Source: Saturnia japonica
Taxonomy: Eukaryota; Arthropoda; Insecta; Lepidoptera; Saturniidae
Direction of reading: 5' to 3'
DNA: 64,000 nucleotides
Assembly (NCBI GenBank): GCA_033032175.1
Contig: CM065313.1
Span: 13,369,327-13,433,326, forward strand
Numbering within the stretch: the stretch's first letter is position 1; every line of letters begins with the position of its first letter. The translations under genes were made by a program, and so were the position numbers. Positions 45,152-56,160 of this stretch are shown piece after piece. The notes under the pieces are model-generated. The model did no database searches, was not told the origin of the DNA, and worked only from the letters and a program-made list of their open reading frames with translations.

Positions 45152-46755
45152 TACACTCATCAAAAAAGTCTAAGCAACATGTACTAATTTAAATTTTAGG
45201 ATGGTTCTTCACATTATAACGTTGTATTTTATTTTTAAAATAATATCTTTAGGGTTCTATGATGTAAAAATAACAGCTGTTGTCTTTATAAGTTCTTTTA
45301 ATAACAGAAATGAATAATATTAGAATATACTGTAGAAACTAAGATACATAAGAAACTAAACTTTTTTTCTTACAAAATGAAATTTCTTAAGAAAATGTAT
45401 TTATTGTGAAAGAATAGAACAATTTAATATAAAGTATGGGCTCCTCTACTTTCCAAACTTGTCGGCAACGATTATTCATTGAATTAATGAGACTGTTTAT
45501 GTCATCTTGTGGTATTCGCTCCCAATGGAATTGTAGCAAATCCTTCAGCTGTTGGGTTGTTGTCGCTCCGTCCAAGTCCTTCAAAACACGTCTCTGGAGC
45601 ATGTCCCATGCGTGCTCGATGGGGTTGAGATCTGGCGATTGTGCAGGCCAGGGCAATACCCGGATGTTCTCCGTTGCAAAGTATTCACTGGTTCGCCGAG
45701 CTCTATGTGAACGCGCATTGTCATGCATTAACCTAAAATCGGAGCCAAAGGTTTGTGCAAATGGGTAGACATAAGGTCTGAGAATATCCTCAATGTAATT
45801 TTCAGCATTCATGTTTCTATTTACAAAAACGAGCTCAGTTCGCCTGTTCTTCATAATACCCGCCCATAACATAACTGTTGAGCCGCTGTATGGATGAACT
45901 TCCTAAACGCACCTGAGCCTTTCAGTATTTCCGGGCCGACGATACACTCGCACCCTTCTTGTATCAGGCTTAAACCCGAATCAAGACTAATCGGAAAACA
46001 TAATTTTATCCCATTGTTCCTGGGTTCATGTTATGCGTTCTGTACACCATTCATATCGACGAGCGCGATTCCCATGACATATATCGGTGGGCACCTGATT
46101 GGGCGTCGAGCTCGTAGGCCGTACTCATGCAGTCGATTTCGCACAGTTTGAGGACTTACATCAACGCCACTTGAAATTTGTAGCCTCAAACTTATCTCTC
46201 GAGCGGTTAACATCGGCTGGCGTCTTGCAGTCAGTTGTATGTACCGGTCTTGCCGAGTGGTTGTACTCCTTTTACAGCCTGGATGCTGTTCAGCGGGTTC
46301 TCCTGTATTATTGTAGCGCTGCGAAAGATGACAAATAACACTTCTATGAATGCCAAAATGAGATAAAATACCTGAGATTGATTACTTCCCGCTTGCAACA
46401 TCCCTACAGCTCTTTGCATTTCATCTGCTATCAAATGACGTCGCTTCATGACGTAAAGACTATCTAACAATTCAATTTTGTCGATAACTTTATTTAAATG
46501 GTTGGTAAAATTATAAAATCAAGACTAAACGTAGCAATTAAAACGCACTTAAATTCAAACAAATTCGCAGTCATTTGAATTTTATGAAAAAACAAAACAA
46601 TCAAATTTTTTTTTACAACCAGTCAGTATGTCATCAATAACATAAAAGTTTACTTACCTACGCACTTTGTTTGAGTAAATATTTAGAAATTAATTAATAT
46701 AAATGGAAAAATTTGTAATATCACGCATGTTGCTTAGGCTTTTTTGATGTGTGTA
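45152..46755 (-). mobile_element. Tc1-family transposon, complete but dead
   Basis: A 1,600-bp element (45154-46753) between two TA dinucleotides, with 28-bp terminal inverted repeats (26 of 28 matching). The left starts CACTCATCAAAAAAGTCTAA and the right, read inward, CACACATCAAAAAAGCCTAA. It holds one broken transposase gene on the minus strand and lies in the AT-rich region just after a LINE tail. Confidence 0.9.
45387..46449 (-). pseudogene. Tc1-type transposase (DD34E), broken
   Basis: The start is MKRRHLIADEMQRAVGMLQA (ATG at 46447-46449), the first helix-turn-helix. A frame change follows after about 25 residues. The second DNA-binding unit reads LTAREISLRLQISSGVDVSP and TVRNRLHEYGLRARRP (46213-46080). 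The first catalytic stretch (FSD followed by stop codons, near 45985) is damaged. The rest is intact at 45872-45387: MLWAGIMKNRRTELVF, MHDNARSHRARRTSEYF (second Asp) and PAQSPDLNPIEHAWDML (Glu), with 34 residues between Asp and Glu. Full-length relatives have about 340 residues. Confidence 0.9.
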
Positions 46756-48419
46756 TTTTTGTATTTAAATTTTATTACTTTTATATTTTTGTGTTTGCAT
46801 AAGTTTGTTTGCTTTTTAAATTTAATTTACTATTGCACTATTGACAATAATACTTTTTTCCACATTAGTGCTACTCAGCTGGTAGAAAATGCTATACAGC
46901 GTTAAGCTTGCCAGTGTAAATTCAAAAGTGCTAGAAAGTGTTCATTCATCCATGTTCAAGTAGAAAACCTTTTGCCTAACATTCGGCTCGGGTCTATGTC
47001 TATAGTAGTAGTGGTACGAACTGGCCGTGCGATACCGCGATGTGACCATCTGGTCAATCGATAAAAATATTGTCTGTACTAAAGTAATATATTATAAATC
47101 ATCAATCAATGATTTCTTCTAAATTATATGCGGGTGAAACCGCGGGGCACAGCTAGTGTAAATATGTTCAAGGTGGCATCTGTCAAAATCTGTTAAACCA
47201 ACATGGCATCCATTAGTTACGTTGTTTATATTGTATTGTGTTTGTCAAACTTGACATTGGCAAAATTGCCTACATAGATAGAAAGCCAAATTCTAATTCA
47301 AACTCAAATTCACACGGAATATTGCAAATATTCTATTGAGGTCCCACAAAATCTTCATAGAAAATTCTAACAAGGGAACCACCATCTTGTTAGGATACTG
47401 AATCGTCATAACACATGACACTATAATTCACTCGATAATGGCAGTAATGGTCTTCATTAAAGAGGACCAGTTGCCAACTTAGGAAGAAGAAGAAGAAAAA
47501 GAAGGATATTCTAGTCTACTAGAAACTATAGGAAACATTAAAATTTTAATAATGTTTGTAATAGAATATCTAATATGTACGTTTCATTTATTTCAAAAAC
47601 AGTCACAATGAAAAGTAAATATATGTCAAAAAATGACCATGTCGAGTAAGCCTTTGTATAAATCTCAATTAAAAGCACTATTTCACGTCATAGCGACGAC
47701 GCGTCGTTTCTCTCATTAAACAGAATCTCTTGTTAAATTTTTGTTCCAGGTGGAATAATGATAAAAAATATTCACCTCTATTTAATCACGTCTCAATATT
47801 CGCCGTATCTATAAACTCGTCTATTTAAAACGCAAAGTGTGCCAGATAGTCAGTTAGTATGCTTTTTACTCGAGATCACCTTATCCTTTTAACTTTTTTC
47901 TTCATGTTATAAGTCAATGAAAGTAAAATTCTTAATAGAAATATTAGTATATTATATTTAATAGCCAATACCTTAGTAATAATAAGTAACGGTTGCCGCA
48001 ATATAACGAGATCTCTACTGTAATATCGACTTTATTCAATTATAGGTACATACATGAAATAATATTGTCTCTATAATACTTCTAAGGCAGTAGGGGTAGA
48101 TCTTTAAAGCGGTAATAGTAGCAAGTTAGCTAACGTCAATTTGTAAAAACTAAACCAAATCTCAGTTCCCAACAAGAACGAAGGAACATATTGTGCCAAC
48201 CCTACCTAGCTGGGACAATAACAAGAAAAAGAAAAATCATGTTCTTCGGTAAGATTTTGACCTAACATTTTGATAATTTCGATATCATATGGAAAAAACA
48301 GCGAGGCATACACAACTACACAGCTAAAGTTAATATGATAGCTCAAGAGATTGATTTACCGCGTTAATCTCTAGAACTACCAGCCAGATTTTAAAAATTC
48401 CTTTTGAATTTTATAGCCT
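46756..48419. other. no gene; short Helitron-type tail at 47080-47156
   Basis: Non-coding AT-rich DNA. 47080-47156 is the tail of the H1-H3 repeat family with its best preserved hairpin, GCGGGTGAAACCGC (47130-47143), then GGGGCACAG and CTAG (47153-47156) before T. A GAA microsatellite lies near 47487-47505. The rest is unrecognised. Confidence 0.55.
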
Positions 48420-49020
48420 TTTTATTGAGGAAGGTTATAAGTTATATTCGTTAACACTACGACCCAAAGGAGAGGAACAGTATCCATGCACGTTAGGTAA
48501 TTTGGAAAGCTGTAGAGTGTAGAGCAAGTTTGTGAAGTTCCAAAATCAGCCGGTGCATATGCGTAATATATGTAATATAGCGAGGTGGTAGGGATCGTGA
48601 CCACCATACACATAATTATAAACCCATCTATGATTTACTTTTGGTTTGTCGTGTTCCGAGATCAGTCTGTGTTTATCCAATAATACGCAGACGAAGTTGC
48701 GTGTACCATCTGGTAGTCTATAATCAAAAAGCGCTTAATATATTTTCTATCCAAATTTCATGAGCATCTGATAAAAGAGACTCATTACGAATATACCATT
48801 AAATAATCTGTTTATCGGGGTTTCTGTATATTTAATTAAAAAACAATTTGACCTCTTTTTAAAATGTTGTACACGGAAGGTACATGTTATTCCTGAAGTG
48901 ATAGGCTTATTTATGAATTATCATAGTATGGGTAAAAATAAAACTACGAGACGAAAATAATTAATCTTATTATATTAAGTGAGCAATACTTGTATAATAT
49001 AAAAAAAAATTTTTTTATTT
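48420..49020 (+). repeat. dispersed repeat with GGTGGTAGGG unit
   Basis: 48580-48700 matches the units at 3330-3640 and 6040-6165, including the GGTGGTAGGGATCGTGACCACC hairpin and the ACGCAGACGAAGTTGCG end. Flanks are AT-rich without a gene. Confidence 0.55.
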
Positions 49021-49575
49021 AATACTATCTGGTACCCGCGACTTCGTCTGCGTATTATTGGATATACACAAATAGATCTCAGAACACGACAAACCAAAAG
49101 AAAATCATACATGGGTTTATCACTGTTTGTATGGTATTATCCATTATATTCCAATATGAATCCAACACATTAATCGTCCCAATAAAACTTACAAAAGTAC
49201 AAACAACAAACATACAAACTTTAAGTTTATTATATTTGAAGGATAACACTGGTTAAACTATGACTTTTACCAGAGTAAAAAGTACCCCATGTGTAATTTC
49301 AGGTTATAGAAAATCTGTGTGCTAAATTTGATTCAAATCTGTTCAGCGGTTTTCGCGTGGTTGAGTAACAAACATACAAACTTTCCATTTATTATATTTG
49401 TGGGGTAACACTGTTTAAACTATGACTTTTACCAGAGTAAAAAGTACCCTATGTGTTATCCCAGGACATAGACTATCTGTCTGCCAAATTTCATACAAAT
49501 CCGTTCAGCCGTTTTTGCGTGATTGAGTAACAAACATCCAAACATACACACTTTCATATTTATTATATTAGTAGG
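49020..49575 (-). repeat. inverted repeat copy with a ~175-bp tandem duplication
   Basis: 49020-49135 is the GGTGGT-family unit on the minus strand. 49205-49380 and 49378-49570 are two diverged copies of one unit: shared 'aaactatgacttttaccaga' and 'gagtaacaaacat'. The right edge reads 'tattatattagtagga', which on the minus strand is the common lepidopteran repeat start TCCTACTAATATAATAAA. Confidence 0.6.
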
Positions 49576-50334
49576 ATAGGATACCTACTTGGTAACAGAT
49601 GGCATGAAATAGTTCAGCTATTCAACGACAGATGACTGTACGTTTATCTAGAATTAAGAAAAATCAAACAGTATTTTACAACTATTCATTAATTTAGCTT
49701 GTTATAGTAAGCTGACATTCATTTATAAATTAATGCATTGACATGAGCCATTCACCGACAGATGACTCTAAAATAATTATGACAGTTTAAGATTAAAACC
49801 ATTAATTACCTATGTAAGGAGTAAAGAATACATTTGTTTATAGAAGAACTAATAAAGGACATAAACAACAAATAGCAAGAATCCTGTACACTTCAAAAGT
49901 AATAGGACACTTTCACGTATAATAATAAACTATAAGCAAGACTTATCGTATTTAATATGTAGTTGATTTCAAGGAAACGAAACTAAAGATTTTGAATATT
50001 TATGTTGTATTTAGGTAATGGTTTACTTTCTAAGTTCATCTAGATAGATACACGGTTTCACGGTTACAGTGTTAAATTTATTCAACCAGAGAAAATGCGT
50101 CGCAGTTAATGCTCTATCGTTAATAGTAAGAAGAAAAATTAAGTAGCTACTCAACGAGCCATTGTTTTTTTTTTAACAGTTTGTAGCTGGAAGGTTTTAT
50201 ATTGTAGTTATGACAATTTAATAGTTGGCTTTGATTTTTGATCACAGATTTGAGAAAAAGGTAGATGAAGCCTTGAGAACGACAAATATAGGACTTGCAT
50301 TTTAACTAACATTGTAACTGACTGCAAAATATTG
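49576..50334. other. no gene seen
   Basis: AT-rich DNA before the Helitron helicase remnant; nothing recognised. Confidence 0.5.
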
Positions 50335-51140
50335 ATCAACTTTTGCGATCCATTGGAAATGTAGATCTCCCTTTTGGAGGAAAAACAATAGTACTTAGAG
50401 GAGATTATCGTTAATGTTTTGCCTGTACAGCCCCGAGCAAATAAAAATGAATTATTAGACCATGCTATTAAACAATGCCCTTTAATTACGGTCTCATTTT
50501 AAGATATTTAGTTTAGAAGAAAACATACGCGTTGATAAAGAACAACAGCAATTTGCTGAATATATATTAAAGTTAGGCAACGGTAAATTGCCGTTAAATA
50601 GAATAGAAGAAATTGAATTGCCACAAAATATCATTTCGAACAACAATGTTATTGATGAAATTTTTGGAAACTGCTTTGCCTGTGAAAATTATGAGATAAT
50701 AAAACATAGAGCAAAACTCGCACCACTGAATAAAGACGTTGATAGAATTAACAATAAAATCGTTGCCAAACTTCCAGGAGAGTACAAAGTCTACCATAGT
50801 CATGACTCATTGAAAGACCATTCGGAAGGAGCACTTGAATTTACAACAGAATTTCTTAATACAGTCAACATTTCAGAATTACCACCACACGAATTAAAAC
50901 AAAACAAAAATAGATTAATAATGCTGTTTATTAATTTAGATGTATCAGAAGGTTTATGTAACGAAGTTAGACTCATTGTGACGACTCTGTGTAATAATAT
51001 ATAAAGGCAAAAATCGTCACTGATGAACAGTCCGGCAAAGAAGTACATATACCTAGTATCACTCTCGACTCATCAAAAGGTCATCTCGGATGTACCATGC
51101 AGCGACACCAATTTCCAGAAATTTATATTTTCTTTTGAAT
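50335..51140 (+). pseudogene. Helitron PIF1-type helicase C-terminus
   Basis: Fragments in order: LLRSIGNVDLPFGGKTIVL (the helicase motif around GGK-hh-L-GD, near 50338-50410, with damage after it), then ENIRVDKEQQQFAEYILKLG (50518-50580). The longest open stretch (50588-51001) has ENYEIIKHRAKLAPLNKDVD, LPGEYKVYHSHDSLKD, LNTVNISELPPHELK and INLDVSEGLCNEVRLIVTT. After a stop it continues with TDEQSGKEVHIPSITLD and ends at RHQFPEIYIFF near 51130, short of the final motif. These match the C-terminal half of Helitron RepHel proteins, where PIF1 unwinds DNA during rolling-circle transposition. Stops and frame changes show it is dead. Confidence 0.85.
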
Positions 51141-51573
51141 GAGGGAACACAAATATTTGTAAAAAATCACGTGTCTCTTAATATTTACTGTCCTTTTAAA
51201 TTTATTGTTACTGTAATGTCTGAGAGTTATAATAATATAATAAATATGGTTTATTAGAGAAATTATAAAAGGTATGATCTATGTGTATTCTTGTATTATA
51301 TTTTAATCGATGCCAGCTCTCACCTATGTATTATAATGGGTATTTCATAATACTCATAAAGGTATTATATTTGTCTATTTAACTTATATTAAAGAATCAT
51401 CTCTTCTATAAAAATGATACCTCGGCAACTTCTGTAACGATTTTGATGAAATCTTGCATATTAAGTAGCGTGTTACATAATATTGTCTATGAATATAAGC
51501 AACTTTTTCCGCGGGAATTATAATATTTTACCGACCAACTCAAAAGATACCGAGCAAAGCTCGGTCGCCCTGG
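50335..51573 (+). mobile_element. Helitron remnant, 3' part
   Basis: A helicase pseudogene followed about 400 bp downstream by a Helitron-type right end. The hairpin ACCGAGC-AAA-GCTCGGT lies at 51549-51565, followed by CGCC and CTGG (51570-51573, fits CTRR) with T after it. A second possible end (TGCG-TGGAGC-CGCA hairpin, then CTAG at 51611-51614 followed by T) lies 40 bp further. The 5' end and the Rep nuclease part are not present. Confidence 0.75.
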
Positions 51574-51658
51574 TACTACGTAATAAAGGTGCGTGGAGCC
51601 GCAGGCACTGCTAGTATTAATACAAAAATTAAAAATTAAAAATTGATGAAAAATGAAT
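51574..51658. repeat. second Helitron-like tail
   Basis: GTGCGTGGAGCCGCAGGCAC followed by TGCTAG|T resembles the tails at 59190-59215 and (inverted) 25611. Followed by AAAAATTAAAAATTAAAAATT. Confidence 0.45.
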
Positions 51659-51710
51659 GACTTGAATGGATTTTAAACCCTCGACCACCTCGTTTGTTAA
51701 TACAGGTGGG
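51659..51710 (-). repeat. tRNA-like module D, 3' half (split by hAT)
   Basis: On the minus strand this reads GGTGGTCGAGGG and a decayed T-arm/acceptor, and continues the 5' half at 54970-54995. It belongs to the same family as the modules at 55.8, 58.5 and 62.7 kb. The last eight bases are the hAT target duplication. Confidence 0.7.
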
Positions 51711-54700
51711 CAGTGGCGGCCTTACGGGGTGGCGAACGGGGTAATCGCCCGGGGCCTCGTTCTTGAAGGGCCTCGCGTCAAAACATATAAACTTTTAATT
51801 TTGATTCATAATTATTTATTAAGGTTATAACATAACGGTAAATTAATATAAAGTTAGTTAACTAATTTATTCATTCAAATCATAATTGATAAATTTATTT
51901 TGTAGTACTTGAATATCGCGCCTCGAAACACTTAAAGATCTGTTTTTTTAAACGCATAGCACTCGGGACTAGTGTAGTATTATATAGTCTGTGACTCGGG
52001 AGTCGGGACATAATGTTCTGCTCGTCTATCGCTCGGGGAATTCCCTTGTTTCATTTCGTTCGTCAACTTTTGTCACCTTGGAATTATTTTGCTTGCAGTA
52101 TGAGTTACAAAATCATTGCTGTACCGTACATATCTTTCAATTATATTTAATATTACGCTCTTATAGTGTTTCAAGTATTGAGTGAGCTGGAAAAGTGTAA
52201 ATTATAGTATTTTAGGTATTGAGTAAGCTGGAGTAAATCTAAATGGATCTTTATATAAATATATAAAAAGTGATGATCAAGAAACCTATACGAAACATTT
52301 ATTGATTGAAAGTGAGTTTAATCCTGATTCAGCTGAAAACATTCCTTCCACATCATCATGGGTGCCGCCGCCGTCATCAAGTAAAAACAGCGAGGATGAT
52401 GATGATTTAACTACATCATTATCTCTTAGGTCACCGGTGCCGCCGTCAACGCTATCCAGTCAAGAACACGAATCTGAGCCCGAGTCTATATCTACATCCA
52501 TGACCGCTGGAATGGAAAATCTGAATCCCCAAAATGACCCCGGTTTGTGGCCCATAACAATTACTGATGTAGACCGAACTGAGATTGTATTAAGAGGTCC
52601 AATCTGGATTAAAGTTGAGGTATTTCCCGTAAATGATAATGGACGGCTATTCAGTGAATATCATTATAATAAGATATTAATTAACGGTGAAGATCTTGAC
52701 AGGCGCTGGATGATTTATTCACAAACAAAGGATGCCGTTTACTGCTTTCCGTGTCGAATATTCGGGCTAGAAAAAACAAAGACTGGATCAAGTGAAGGAG
52801 TGTGTCATTGGAAACACTTGGGTGATTACATAAAGTCACACGAATCTAGTCGGCAGTACAAAGATTGTAATGCTGAAATGGATTAATTTAGATAATGGTT
52901 TAAAACGCTGTTCCACTATTGACTCCTTGGCTCAGTCACAAATTGAACAAGAAAGGCAACGTTGGAGAGATATTTTATAACGATTGCTCGCAATTGTAAT
53001 TTTTTTATCATCTCACAATTTGGCCTTCAGGGGTCATAGTGAGAAGTTAACATCTGACTCAGGTTCGAGTGAGACAAGCGGCAACTTTATAGATTTAGTA
53101 AAGTTAATAGCCCGATTTGATCCCGTGCTAATTAATTGAATTAATTAATTTGAACGATTAATAACCACTATATCGGAAAAAATATTCAAAATGAGCTCCT
53201 ACAATTAATGGCAAGTCACGTGAACACTGAAATTGTTGAAAAAATAATAAATAATAAATATTACTCTATTATTCTTGATTGTACTCGCGACGTTTCTCGT
53301 GTTGAACAACTATCAATTATTATAAGATTTTTTAATACAAAAACAGCTGAAATTGAAGAACATTTTATTGGTTTCATAGTCGTCGAAAAAACCACAGCTG
53401 AGAGTTTGACTAATTATATAATCACAGAATTAGAACAGTTAAGTATATCATTGCAAAACTGCAGAGGCCAAGGATATGATAATGGTGCCAATATGCGTGG
53501 TGAAAAAAGTGGTGTCCAAAAACGTATTTAAAATTAATCCACTTGCTTATTTTTTACCTTGCGGGAGTCATATCTAGAATCTCATCCTAGGAGATGCGCA
53601 TCGTCTTGTGTCCAAGCAAAATCTTTTTTTGGTTTGCTACAAAGGTTGTACACTCTGTTTGTCGGCTCAAGTCAGAGGTGGGCTATTTTAAATGCTCATG
53701 TAAAATCCTTACCGCTAAAACCACTTCCTGAAACTAGATGGGAGTGCAGGGTAGCATCGGTGAAGGCCGTTAAATACCAACTAAGCGATATGTGATGCTT
53801 TAAAGGATTTAGCAGAAAATACAACAGATTGTCAGTTGGTCAGTGAATGCCATACTATAAAAAAGGAAATACTTACCTACAAATTTGTAGTTTCACTTGT
53901 CATATGGTATGACATTCTTACAAAGATAAATGTAAATAAGTAAAATGTGGCAAAGCGAAAACATGCACTTAGATGTGGCTATACAAACCCTAGACGCATT
54001 CACAAATTGACTCGATAATTATCGAGAAAATGGTTTTCAGTTATACCTTGTAACAGCGAGAGAAATAGCCGAGGAAAATGATATTGACAGACAGTTTAAA
54101 GAAGTCAGAAGACGACGTAAAAAAGGCATTTTGATTATGAAGGAGAAGGTGAAGCTCATGAACTGAATGCGGAAGAGATTTTCAAAATAAACTATTTTTA
54201 TATTATTGTCGACAATGTGCGCGCAAGCTGCCATCCTAGGTTTGAGGCACTTTAACATCATGAGAGCATATTTGGTTTCATGTATAATATAAAAAGATTA
54301 AAGGAAATGAGTGATAGTGAACTTTCGAAGCTATGCAGCGACTTGCAAATATCTATGACAGTAGGAGAATCATGTGATATTGATGGACATGAATTGTACT
54401 AAGAACTCAATATGTTCATCCGTGTGTATGAAGGAAATGATGACATTGTTCCGGAGCTGAAATACATAATAGAAAAAAAATTAACTGAACTTTACCCCAC
54501 TATCGAAATAGTTCTGAGAATTATTGCCACCACACCTGTTACGGTTGCATCTGCTGAAAGGAGTTTTTCGAGGCTTAAAATTATTAAAACATATTTGAGG
54601 AATATGATGACACAGGATCGGCTTTCAGTTCTTGCTATTCTTACAATCGAATATGACGTAGCTAATTCGTTAGATTATTGTGCTTTAATTAAAGATTTTA

Positions 54701-54969
54701 GTCTTAGTAAAAGCCGCAAACATCAATTTTAAAATTTATCATCTCTGTATTTGTTAATTTTGTAAATCTTCCAATATAAGTAAAATATTTTAAAACTCAA
54801 ATTTTATTTATTTGTATAAGTTTAGCATTTCTTGTCAAACATAACGAATACCTACCAAACAACCAGACCGACTTTCGCATCACATAGATACTTTTCCATA
54901 GGACAAAAGGCCTTGCAAAGACTTGCCGCTCGGAGCCTCGCAATGGGTAAGGCCGCCACTGCAGGCGGG
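51703..54969 (+). mobile_element. hAT-superfamily transposon, dead
   Basis: Element 51711-54961 (3,251 bp) with inverted ends CAGTGGCGGCCTTAC on both sides and an 8-bp target duplication CAGGTGGG / CAGGCGGG (51703-51710, 54962-54969; one mismatch). Eight-base duplications and CAG-type ends are characteristic of hAT. It carries a broken transposase of the zinc-finger (TTF)/HAT-dimerisation kind and is inserted in a tRNA-like module. Confidence 0.9.
52302..54732 (+). pseudogene. hAT transposase with TTF-type zinc finger, broken
   Basis: The first part (52302-52886) is a Ser/Pro/Glu-rich N-terminus followed by a TTF-type zinc finger: WMIYSQTKDAVYCFPCRIFG, then WKHLGDYIKSHESSRQYKDC, with Cys-Cys and His-His ligands visible. 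After stops, 53208-53531 is a DUF4371-like catalytic region (NNKYYSIILDCTRDVSRVEQ with the first Asp, and CRGQGYDNGANMRG with the second). 53559-53795 continues it (LLQRLYTLFVGSSQRW, LPETRWECRVASVKA). 54412-54732 is the C-terminal dimerisation domain (ATTPVTVASAERSFSRLKII, then RLSVLAILTIE). Several stops and one frame change separate the parts. Proteins of this type are close to vertebrate ZMYM1-like hAT proteins. Confidence 0.88.
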
Positions 54970-54995
54970 CGTTCTGACCACTGAACTAATGAGTC
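54970..54995 (-). repeat. tRNA-like module D, 5' half
   Basis: On the minus strand: GACTCATTAGTTCAGTGGTC AGAACG, the acceptor and D-arm part of the module including the A-box-like TAGTTCAGTGG. Its 3' half is on the other side of the hAT element. Confidence 0.75.
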
Positions 54996-55732
54996 CTTTG
55001 TGATTTAATGTACTAAGTGCATTTAGCTTGGCAAGTTCATTCTACTCAATAAATTATATTTTAATTTTATGGCGATGTTATGTTATATGTAATGGGTGTA
55101 CGTATGTGTATTATTATTATTTTTTGTAGAACTTTATTACATTTTGTACATTGCTTAATATTTGTATACATTGGAAATTATTCATGGTTCTGTAATACTG
55201 TTCTACACAGATGAATTAATACATGCATTAAATAAAACATGTCGGGGAACCGTTCTGTGGAACACTTTGTAAGCTAAGAAGTCCGCCAACTACAATGACA
55301 ATTTTATTTATCTGTTTAGTCAGTGAGTAACTTCGTGAAATTTCGCTTTGTACGTACAGATTAACTAATACAACTTGTTTGGATTTGAATTGTACTATTT
55401 TTAAAAGTTTTATTGTAAATACATACTTATAGCCTATCAATGATTGGCCAATGACCACCCGCGTGGGTGAGAGCATCTATTACTCCTGTGTTTTGTTTGA
55501 TGATAGTCCTTCTTAATTGTGTTCTTCATTCATAAAATTTTGCAAAACAGTTTGTTTTGATCACAATTGTGAACAGCGTCCTCTGTTGTCTATGTGGTGA
55601 AATAGAGAGCTATGTTGGTTTAATCAATAACGGAAATTGAAGTCATTTACTTTTGAATATTTTGTCTCAGTAGTTAAAATGTTGGTAGATGGCGTTGGTT
55701 GTACAGCTGTGTAATTTTATTTTCCATAAAAA
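54996..55732. other. no gene seen
   Basis: AT-rich, non-coding. The minus-strand frame 55228-55476 has no motif. Confidence 0.5.
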
Positions 55733-55779
55733 GTTACGAGGTTGGAATCCCAATGTACTAATTGAAATGAATCACAAGG

Positions 55780-55857
55780 AACTCGTTAGTTCAGTGGTCA
55801 GAACGGCCAACTGAACTCTTAACGGTGGTGGTCGAGGGTTCGAATCCCTCACGAGTC
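55780..55857 (+). ncRNA. tRNA-like module A1
   Basis: 78 nt. Acceptor arms ACTCGT...ACGAGT, D-arm GTTC-AGTGGTCA-GAAC, T-arm GAGGG-TTCGAAT-CCCTC. Contains A-box-like TAGTTCAGTGG and a perfect B box GGTTCGAATCC. The anticodon region (28 nt between D-arm and T-arm) does not form a normal five-pair stem with a seven-base loop, so it is tRNA-like, not a working tRNA by sequence. Confidence 0.6.
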
Positions 55858-55862
55858 CTTTG

Positions 55863-55947
55863 GACTCCTTAGTTCAGTGGTCAGAACGCCCTACTAAGAT
55901 TGTCATATGTCACCACATGTCTCGAGGGTTCGAATCCCCCACAAGTC
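55863..55947 (+). ncRNA. tRNA-like module A2
   Basis: Follows A1 after five bases. Same D-arm; acceptor and T-arm partly decayed (GACTCCT/ACAAGTC, CGAGGG-CCCCC). Middle region longer and different. Confidence 0.5.
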
Positions 55948-56160
55948 GTTCATTTTTCCTTTACTTTTTATATTTATAATTAATTTATTGCATACTATTT
56001 TTGTGTACAGGCAAGGTTAATTGCAAGACGGAATTTTTTTTACGCCTAATCCGTATTATGATATAGAAAATACAAAGTAATCGGATATCTATGTATATTA
56101 ATATAACTGTAGTTCTGTCTGTAGGTACATGTATAATTTTTTAAATTTCCTGATTAACAT

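Larger units (their letters stand above)
55733..56160 (+). repeat. tRNA-module repeat, copy at 55.7 kb
   Basis: Carries two tRNA-like modules in tandem and the AT-rich tail of the family ('ttgcatactatttttgtgta', 'cgcctaatccgtattatga', 'ctgtagttctgtctgtaggta'), and ends at 'gattaacatgta', where a rosa-type mariner begins. The 5' third of the family is missing. Confidence 0.8.

Noticed and set aside
55339..55352. 14-bp match TCGCTTTGTACGTA to the inverted end of element 2
   Set aside because: Homology does not extend on either side, so it is not supported as a relic of that element.
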